DNA from: Dugong dugon
Lineage: Eukaryota; Chordata; Mammalia; Sirenia; Dugongidae
Direction: 5' to 3'
Assembly (NCBI GenBank): GCA_030035585.1
Contig: CM057464.1
Span: 30,025,465 to 30,089,464, forward strand
Length of the DNA stretch: 64,000 nucleotides
The notes under the pieces are model-generated. The model had not been told where the DNA came from and ran no database searches. It worked only from the letters and a program-made list of their open reading frames with translations. A program made the translations under genes and the position numbers. Shown here one piece after another: positions 57,601 to 64,000 of this stretch (positions are counted from its first letter, which is position 1; every line of letters begins with the position of its first letter).

Positions 57601-58650
57601 CTAGGTCCTGCCTGAGGGCTTAAGCTGTTTGTCCTCAGATCGAAGAACTCCCTTTAATAATTCTTGTAAGTTTGGTTTGACTTTTGTATATTCCTTTAGT
57701 TTCTGTTTATCTGGAAATGACCTAATTTCACCATCAAATCTGAATGAGAGTTTTGCACGATATATTATTCTTGGCTGACAATTTTTTTCTTTCAAGATTT
57801 TATATATGTCATCCCATTGCCTTCTTGCCTGCATGGTTTCTGCTGAATAATCTGAGCTTAGTCTTATTGTTTCTCCTCTGTATGTGACTTCTTGTTTTTC
57901 ACGAGCTGCTCTCAGGATTCTTTGTTTGTCTTTAGTTTTAGCAAGTGTGAATATGATATGTCTTGGTGATTTTCTTTTGGGGTCTCTTCTATATGGGGTT
58001 CGTTGAGCTTCTTCGATGACCAGCTTTTCATCTTTCATGATATTGGGAAAGTTTTCTGTCAGCAGTTCCTCAATGATCCTCTCTGTGTTTTCTGTTTTCT
58101 CCCCCTGTTCTGGTATGCCAATCACTCGTAAGTTTTTGCTTTTAATTGTGTCCCACATAACTCTCAGGGTCTCTTCATTTTTCTTTGTTCTTTTTTCTGA
58201 GTTTTCCTGAAAAAGAGTTGTATCCAAGTGTTTGTCTTCAGTTCCACTGATCCTGTCTTCCATGGTTTCAAATCTACTTCTCAGCCCTTCTATGACACTG
58301 TCCATTTCTGAAATCTTGTTGTTTATCTTTTGGATTTCTAATTGTTGTTTTTGTATAATTTCAAGTTGTGAATTTATTTTGGCATTTTGTTCTTGCATCA
58401 TCTTCCTGAATTCTTCCAATTTTTTGTCTGTATTTTCCATAAATTTGTCTATTTTTTCCTCATGTTTGTCAGCTTTTTGCCTCAGTTCTTGGAAAATTCT
58501 GAGTATTAGTGATTTGAGTTCCGTATCAGGTACTTCTAGCGCATTTTCTTCCACAGGAGAGTTATTTGGTGTTTTAATTTGGACACCTATTGGAGCCATC
58601 TTGTCTTGTTTTTGTAAATGTTTTGATATTGTTTGCTGTTTTCGGGGCAT
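57601..58650 (-). CDS. L1 ORF1 protein (intact)
   Basis: 349 codons, close to the 338 of human ORF1p. The N-terminus MPRKQQTISKHLQKQDKM leads to a long coiled coil at residues about 45-155 (heptad-rich, e.g. EIIQKQQLEIQKINNKISEM). The RRM is at about 165-240 (SKNLRVIGIPEQGEKTENTE) and the C-terminal domain at about 245-340 (RHIIFTLAKTKDKQRILRAA, ARRQWDDIYKILKEKNCQPR, SFPDKQKLKEYTKVKPNL). Its role is to bind L1 RNA as a trimer and act as nucleic-acid chaperone in the RNP. Start chosen at the first ATG of the frame, just after the 5' UTR. It is the only long intact coding region of the window and could act in trans only if another element supplies ORF2p. Confidence 0.92.
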   Translation of the reverse strand: MPRKQQTISKHLQKQDKMAPIGVQIKTPNNSPVEENALEVPDTELKSLILRIFQELRQKADKHEEKIDKFMENTDKKLEEFRKMMQEQNAKINSQLEIIQKQQLEIQKINNKISEMDSVIEGLRSRFETMEDRISGTEDKHLDTTLFQENSEKRTKKNEETLRVMWDTIKSKNLRVIGIPEQGEKTENTERIIEELLTENFPNIMKDEKLVIEEAQRTPYRRDPKRKSPRHIIFTLAKTKDKQRILRAAREKQEVTYRGETIRLSSDYSAETMQARRQWDDIYKILKEKNCQPRIIYRAKLSFRFDGEIRSFPDKQKLKEYTKVKPNLQELLKGVLRSEDKQLKPSGRT

Positions 58651-59344
58651 TCAGTAGATATTTCTCTCGTTTATTGATTGTAGATTTTTTTTTTTTTTCA
58701 GTCTTGTGGTACAGCTGGGCAGATCTAGTTGAGGAGGAGCCACTGGGATGGGTTGCTTGTGGCACTCACCGCAGCCACCAGGACGGTCGGTAGTCAGTGC
58801 TGGGCAGGTTCCAATAGGGCGTGCCTGCACCGCTTGGTGATGTGATGTCTAGTGCACGGTGCAGGTAGGTAGGGTGCAGCGGGAAGATGGTTATGTGTGA
58901 AGCTAAGCTGGATATGGGAGAGAGGAGAGAGGAGGAGGAACAAAAAGCGTACAAACATAAAAGAATGCTAGGGGAGCTTGTCGTTGGAATGTACGGATGA
59001 GAGACTATGGGATGGAGGAAACCAGAAGGGGGAAGAGAAAGAAAAGGAAAGAATGACCAGATAAAAATCAGAAAAGTTAAAGAACTGCAAAGTTCCCAGG
59101 GATCCCACCGATGCAGCTATGAGGTCTGGGGGAGTCGGTCTCAATTTTCACAGCTCAGCCTGGCCAGAAGGTACAGAGGCATACATCGCCTGGTATTCAG
59201 CGATCAGAAAGAGAAGGAAGAGATAGAGAGACGAGATATTAAGCAATGAAGAAAGACAAAAGGGAAAAAGAGGTAAAAGATGACAAAACTAATCAAAAAA
59301 GGAGGAAAAATAAAATTGAGAAAAAAAAAGAAAAAAAAAAAAAA

Positions 59345-60000
59345 AAGGGCAACACCAGCAGTCAGTGCCTACAAATGGGACCCAGAGAGCCCCCACTCAG
59401 GGGCGCGAATTCCAAGAAGCCGGTAGTCTCGGAGTTAAGTGACCGTGGCCACGGGGAGCAGAGCGGCGAATGAACAAAGGCCCCGGGATCCCACCCACGC
59501 GGTAGCCCAGACCTAGAAACAGCCACACGCCCGCACGCAGCCCTACAGCCCCGCAGGAGAGAGCAGAGACGGCACTCGGAACCAGGCACCCAGGCAAAAG
59601 GAGGGGGAGGTGGCAGGAAAAGCTTCGCTAGGTGCCAGCAAACAGCTCCCAGAAAGCCTCCAGCCTGGGCGCGCGGAATCCAAGCACCGGCGCCCCCCTG
59701 CTCAGGGACTCCGGCCACGGAAAGCAGAGGGGCGAACGAACAAAGGCCCCGGGATCCCACCCATGCGGGAGCCCAGACCTAGAAACAGCCACACGCCCGC
59801 ACGCAGCCCTGCAGCCCCGCAGGAGAGAGCAGAGACGGCACTCAGAACCAGGCACCCAGGCAAAAGGAGGGGGAGGCGGCAGAAAAAGATTCGCTAGGTG
59901 CCAGCAAACGGCTCCCAGAAAGCCTCCTGCCCGGGCACGCAGAATCCAAGCACCGGCGCCCCCCAGCTCAGGGACCCTGGCCACGGAGAGCAGGGGATCC
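59345..60000 (-). repeat. 266-bp tandem monomers in L1 5' UTR
   Basis: Segment X occurs at 59345-59480, 59611-59746 and 59877-59995. Segment Y occurs at 59481-59610 and 59747-59876. Fixed offsets of 266 bp are seen for 'ccccgggatcccacccacgc' (59481, 59747) and 'ttcgctaggtgccagcaaac' (59624, 59890). The two full units are nearly identical; the outermost X copy, nearest ORF1, is more diverged. GC- and CpG-rich, in the promoter position. Confidence 0.9.
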
Positions 60001-60340
60001 CCAGCTGAGGCGGAGAGGGGTGGGTGGTGGGAGAGCGCGCACCAGAGTTTACCGGTCGTTCTGTCTCCGACCAGATGCTCTGCAAGGCTGCTCTCCCGTT
60101 TGCTGGTCTCCTATAGGAATCCAAGATGGTGGATCCGCGCTGCGTTAGCTGGTAAGGAATCTCTGCCTGAGTCTCTCCTCGTTCTCCGTTCTCTTTTAGT
60201 ATTCTCACTCCGTTTGGTGTTTGGCTGAGTTCTTTATCTCTTCATTTGGTGTTCTAGGGTTTCAGGATTGTTGATTCTCTGTTAGGCTTAGTTTTTCGGA
60301 TCTTTGCTATGGAGGGACGGCGTGGTGTTTCTGCCTAGAG

Positions 60341-60350
60341 CGCCATCTTG
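60341..60350 (-). promoter_or_regulatory. YY1-like site at L1 5' end
   Basis: The complement reads caagatggcg, a full match to the YY1 core, 9-18 bases from the L1 5' terminus. Human L1 uses a YY1 site in the same place to set the transcription start. Variants are kept in the other L1 5' ends here (21961-21972, 35131-35141). Confidence 0.6.
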
Positions 60351-60358
60351 CCCCTCTA

Positions 60359-60376
60359 TCTGTTCATTGTTTTCTT
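60359..60376 (+). repeat. Target-site duplication, right copy
   Basis: Identical to 51842-51859. Confidence 0.93.
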
Positions 60377-61010
60377 GTCTTTCAACATTCTTAATTAAAT
60401 TCTTATTGAATCTATTTTCCCTTGGGCATCTTGTAATTTATTCTTCATATATGAGATTTTTTTTCTTTTTCTTCTGTTCCATACTGAGTTCAATCCACCT
60501 TTTTTGCTTCCTGCTTGTACATTTCTGCTTTTGGTTTTTGAATTTCTGATTCAAGGTGACTTTCCATATACTAATATACTTGTTTGAATATATCTAATTC
60601 TGTTTGAAGTGTCGACATACAGTTTTCTCCTGCTGCATAGTTGTTTTTGTGGAGGGGATTTTCCTCAGTTATTTGTATGCAAGTTATTTTCTGGATTTTC
60701 TGCAATAGTTTTTTATAGACTTGAATTTTCTTTTGTTCATTTACATAATATTGGCATGTTTTACAAGATTCCTTGTTTAATGATCTCCTCTTCGTGAATC
60801 TAGCAAAGGTACTTGGGCAGTGTTTTTATTTATCTGTTTATTTTGGGGTAGAGGTTATGAGTCCTTTGAAATTTTCATTTTCTTTTGTCTTAGAGGACAC
60901 TAACCTGTCCTTTTTCACCACCCAATTGCCAAAGAGCACTTTTCCTACTTGTTATTCTTTCTCTCCTCCCAAAAGCTATTTGTTTATAAGATTATTTCTT
61001 TAAATCATGT
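60377..61010 (-). repeat. Possible old L1/HAL1-type fragment
   Basis: 'ccatactgagttcaatccac', 'tgcttttggtttttgaattt', 'ctgattcaaggtgactttcc' and 'ttctcctgctgcatagttgt' have the order of an old LINE 5' region in reverse. Weak call. Confidence 0.35.
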
Positions 61011-61689
61011 CTCTCCATTTAAATCAGCTTGCATCTTTAAATGGAGTTTATCTTTAAATTTTGAGCCTAGCTCTTTGTACATCATCTATCTCATTGAATC
61101 AAATGCTTAGAAATGTAGTCCTTTTCTTTTAATCATTCACCAGCTTCCCTTTAGAGAATCTTGCTCTTTAAGACACTTGCACTTTGACATCTCTACTTTA
61201 TAATTTTGGTTTGATCCGCCTGGTTACTTTTTTCCTCACAGATTTAGAGTGGATTAAATTTTTCTGGTGATCACACCAACTCACCCTCAAGAAGTCCCTT
61301 AGCTAGCATGCTGCTCTGACTTCCTTGGTTTTTTTTTTTGGTCTGCTTTTGCTGGCTACACAGAAGGTAGAGGTGTAGTAGGAGTATATTGTTTTATTTT
61401 TACATGCAATTATTTTGCTCTTTGCAATTTCTATGATTTCAAGTAATGTTGAGGGTGTGGGTTTGCTTTGAATTTTCATAGATTGAAAGGTTCATATTGT
61501 TAGAGAGGAGATTTGGGAAAGTTGTTTACTACACATCTGCTATTGCCTGAAGCTAGCTGAAAGTCTTACGGGTAGTCATTAGTAACTAGTCCTTTGTAAT
61601 AATATTATATGTTCCCAAGTAATATAGGACAAGGTATGGAATCACCTTGCAGAAAGCAATTTGGTCTTTGTTCTCAGTTCCTCCTAACC
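61011..61689. other. Unassigned sequence
   Basis: About 0.68 kb, nothing recognised. 'catctttaaatggagtttat' with 'ctttaaattttgag' near 61030-61065 shows short local repetition only. Confidence 0.4.
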
Positions 61690-61970
61690 AGACCAACACC
61701 TGAGGCTAATGAGTGGGGCTGACCAGACCAAGATGTTGACTAAGCCTCAGGAGGCATGATGTAGTCTTTCATGGACACATGGGGAGGCCAATAACAGCCC
61801 TGAACTCCGGGGCTGAGATGAGCTTCCTGGTCGGTGACGATGCATGGCAGAGGGTAACATGTCAATCTTTGGGACATGGAAGCTTCGTGCCGGGATCCCT
61901 CTCAGACCTTGCTTATGTGCGTCTTCATTTGTATCCTTTTTTGGTTGTAATAAAATGTAGCCCTAAGTAT
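61690..61970 (+). mobile_element. LTR-like relic, ERVL class
   Basis: A fossil LTR 3' part: 'gggacatggaagcttcgtgc', 'cgggatccctctcagacctt', then 'cttcatttgtatcctttttt' with a poly(A)-signal-like 'ttgtaataaaatgtagccct'. The layout resembles MLT2/LTR33-type ERVL LTRs. Incomplete and old. Confidence 0.45.
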
Positions 61971-61972
61971 GG

Positions 61973-62131
61973 TGTTGTTGTTAGGTGCTGTCAAGTCGTT
62001 TCCTACTCATAGTGACCCTATAGGACAGAGTAGAACTTCCCCATAGGGTTTCCAATGAGTGACTGATGAATTCAAACTGCCGACTTTTTGGTTAGCAGCT
62101 GAGCTCTTAACCACTGCACTACCAGAGCTCC
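61973..62131 (-). mobile_element. AfroSINE
   Basis: 'tgttgttgttaggtgctgtc', 'ccctataggacagagtagaa', 'gttagcagctgagctcttaa' and 'ccactgcactaccagagctc'. Short imperfect duplications (aagtatggtgt / aatatggtgt). Confidence 0.87.
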
Positions 62132-62609
62132 TGAATATGGTGTACTCTTCATGAATTCTGTGAGTTTTTCTAGGGAATTGTCGAAACCACAGGGACAGTG
62201 AGGTCCAATAGAGACTGTTGTCTCCCTGTTTGCCAATCTGAAAGACAGTGGATATTTGTTTAACTTGTGAGCTAGAGCTGGAGAGAGTGTGCCACTTGAG
62301 GAGCTGGTGACGATGATGGAGAAAGCAGGAAGGAAAGAACTAGATTCATTTCGACATTTTGAGGATTTGATTCATGCTAACCTTTCCCATACAGCAGCAA
62401 AGGTGAATTTATCCACTTTTTTCTTTGCTTAGTACATAATAAACAACTCAAAGTATATCGAGAACTGTTAATCTGGAGCAGCTGAACATAGCTAAAAGCT
62501 GTAGTACCTGAAACTGGAAAGAGCAGGTAAGTTTTCCCTGTAACAGAATGATGGCAAGACCTCCAGATTTCTGCTTGATTTCCTTGTTAGGGTATGTGTT
62601 TGAACTTGA
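62132..62609. other. Unassigned sequence
   Basis: About 0.48 kb, nothing recognised. Confidence 0.4.
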
Positions 62610-62790
62610 ATATATCTGTGTTTAAATAACCAGATGCACAATCCTGAGCATTCTTAAATTTCATTTTCTTCATCTGTAAAATATCCAGGTTGTTGGGAGA
62701 GATAATGAGACGGTATGTTAAAAGTATTTGGCATGAGTGTTTGGCGTAGAGGTATTCAAAAATGCTCCTTACTTGCCATTTTCTTTTCCC
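62610..62790 (+). repeat. MIR SINE relic
   Basis: 'catttcattttcttcatctg' followed by 'taaaatatccaggttgttgg', 'gagataatgagacggtatgt' and 'agtatttggcatgagtgttt' is the MIR order. Confidence 0.6.
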
Positions 62791-63261
62791 TTCCTTTGTC
62801 AGTAATTATTGTTGCTGTAATACAACGTCTTAAATACTCCTTTTTTTTTTTTTTAATCTTGATTGTGTTAGAAATGTGGTCTTTTCTCCATTTTGACACA
62901 AATTTCTCATCAGTCTTCTATTCTGCCAAACATTAAGCCACTAATCTTACCATACTCTGAGATACATAATTCTCAATGCACAGAAACAACTTCAGTGCTC
63001 ATTGTGAGGTTTCTACTGCATAAAAACTGCATACAGATATCCAAACACCAGCTGAAACTATTTATACTGAATCCAGTTAGGCACAAGGGGTTTGTGATAT
63101 TTAATTTTTTTCCACTTTCTCTTATCACTTGAGTACTTCATTACTAGATTATTCAAGAAATTTGGAAACTCACTTCATTGCAATTCTCCACTACTTCTGT
63201 ACTCACTGATATTAAACTCTTTTGTAGGCAAATCATTTTTTTTTCTAGTTCTTTAAATTTT
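62791..63261. other. Unassigned sequence
   Basis: About 0.47 kb, AT-rich, no recognised feature. Confidence 0.4.
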
Positions 63262-63345
63262 GTTTAGCTCAACTCAGTTCAGTTAACTCAACTCGAATCA
63301 ATCAACGCAACTCAGCTCCAGTCACTTCAAATCAACTGAGTTAAG
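63262..63345 (+). repeat. Degenerate (TCAACTCAR)n low-complexity repeat
   Basis: 'ctcaactcagttcagttaac', 'tcaactcgaatcaatcaacg', 'caactcagctccagtcactt' and 'caaatcaactgagtt' form repeated CAACTCA-like words with some inverted copies (AACTGAGTT). Confidence 0.65.
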
Positions 63346-63484
63346 TTTTAGACATTTTAGTTCCCACTTAGAAAGGAAAGGCTATAGACTGGGCACTGTG
63401 CTTGTCACTAGGAAATAAAGTTGCTAAAGCAACTGAAAGTCTGTTAGACAACCATCAGGAACACAATGGGATATTGTCATACTA

Positions 63485-63655
63485 AAGCCAAAAGAAACCA
63501 AACCTATTGCCATCAAGTCGATTCCGACTCATAGTGACTCTATAGGACAGAGTAGAACTGCCCCATAGGTTTCCAAGGAGCAGCTGGTGGATTCGAACTG
63601 CTGACTTTTTGGTTAAGATCTACTGTAGCTCTTAACCACTGGGCCACCAGGGCTC
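63485..63655 (-). mobile_element. AfroSINE, complete
   Basis: 'aaacctattgccatcaagtc', 'gactctataggacagagtag', 'ggagcagctggtggattcga' and 'actgggccaccagggctc'. A perfect 13-bp duplication, tattgtcatacta, lies at 63472-63484 and 63656-63668. Confidence 0.92.
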
Positions 63656-63668
63656 TATTGTCATACTA

Positions 63669-64000
63669 GTGAGTCAAATATATGCTGTAATGTGATCATG
63701 GAAGAAAAGTGATGATTTCTATCTGGGTTTTGGAGTTGGATTGGAGAGGACTTCAGAGAGGAGCTGATTTTAGAACTGGGCCTTGTGAGATGAGTAAGAT
63801 TTTACCAAAATGAAAATGACTGGTGGTGGCAGTAGGATATTATATATTATTTATAGGTATATTATTTATAGCAACCCTCTCAGTTTACACAGTATCCAGT
63901 GGTTTTTGAACTAAACCCTTTGAGACTTAGATTTTCCCTGAAGACTTCAGAGTCTACCAAAAGGTCAAAGCCTAAAGAGTTAAAAGGAGAGTTTGAAGAG
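63669..64000. other. Unassigned sequence
   Basis: 'ggagttggattggagaggac' and 'ttcagagaggagctgatttt' with 'agaactgggccttgtgagat' are block types seen in the old repeat at 8480-9010, so a diverged copy is possible. Confidence 0.35.

Larger units (their letters stand above)
51860..60358 (-). mobile_element. Full-length young L1 (8.5 kb) with intact ORF1
   Basis: Bounded by a perfect 18-bp target duplication (51842-51859, 60359-60376) and a T-run at its 3' end. In L1 sense: 5' UTR 60358-58651 (1.7 kb, CpG-rich with tandem monomers), intact ORF1 58650-57601, spacer of about 420 nt, ORF2 57179-53361 (broken), 3' UTR 53360-51860 with three tail modules. Perfect duplications, many surviving CpGs and an intact ORF1 make it the youngest large insertion here. 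It cannot move by its own ORF2. Confidence 0.93.

Noticed and set aside
59001-59250. 80-codon plus-strand frame at 59007-59249 as a gene
   Set aside because: Antisense to the L1 5' UTR, purine-rich and without a signature.
59345-60060. CpG island of a host gene promoter
   Set aside because: The GC-rich block lies fully inside the L1 5' UTR and is explained by its monomers.

Overview
This window looks like nuclear DNA from an afrotherian mammal, most likely a paenungulate of the elephant kind. The main reason is the repeated tRNA-derived SINE that opens with 'gagccctggtggtgcagtgg' or 'gagtccctgggtggtgcaaatgg', carries a mid-section like 'ctactctgtcctatagggtc', and ends in an RTE-like tail. 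This is the AfroSINE pattern, and about 19 copies or pieces are visible. RTE (BovB-like) LINE pieces, several unusually long L1 elements (about 8 to 8.5 kb when complete) and MaLR-type LTRs fit the same origin. I see no prokaryotic features. The species call is inference from repeat content.

Layout. 1-2472 is the 5' half of an L1 on the minus strand. 2.5-10.2 kb is mostly old, AT-rich intergenic or intronic sequence with MIR, L2, a tRNA-Gly-headed SINE split by a solo LTR, nested AfroSINEs, an RTE 3' end and a Tigger-like relic. 10241-18553 is a full-length but decayed L1 on the plus strand, followed at once by a 5'-truncated L1 (18554-19995), a partial LTR and a 5'-only L1 fragment on the minus strand (20242-21984). 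22-32.5 kb is the emptiest part. It holds small SINEs, an MLT1 LTR, a MER58-like relic and one candidate host coding exon (29216-29377, minus). 32480-35145 is an RTE piece fused to a second 5'-only L1 fragment. 36.8-46.1 kb is a nested stack: an old repeat holding an AfroSINE that holds a full-length L1 (37634-45690). 46083-47475 is the RT core of an RTE. 51860-60358 is the youngest large element, a full-length L1 on the minus strand with a perfect 18-bp target duplication, an intact ORF1 and a CpG-rich 5' UTR with tandem monomers. The last 3.6 kb holds old repeats and two AfroSINEs.

How the parts work together. The L1s encode ORF1p (coiled coil, RRM, C-terminal domain) and ORF2p (endonuclease, reverse transcriptase, Cys-rich end). 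Every ORF2 copy here is broken, so no element in the window can move on its own protein. The RTE pieces and the AfroSINEs share the same 3' tail, which fits SINE mobilisation by RTE machinery. The most noteworthy structure is in the L1 untranslated regions. The 3' UTR carries one, two or three copies of a tail module separated by A-rich tracts. The 5' UTRs of two separate L1 copies carry tandem monomers (about 50 bp x 9, and 266 bp x about 2.5). No complete host gene could be recognised.
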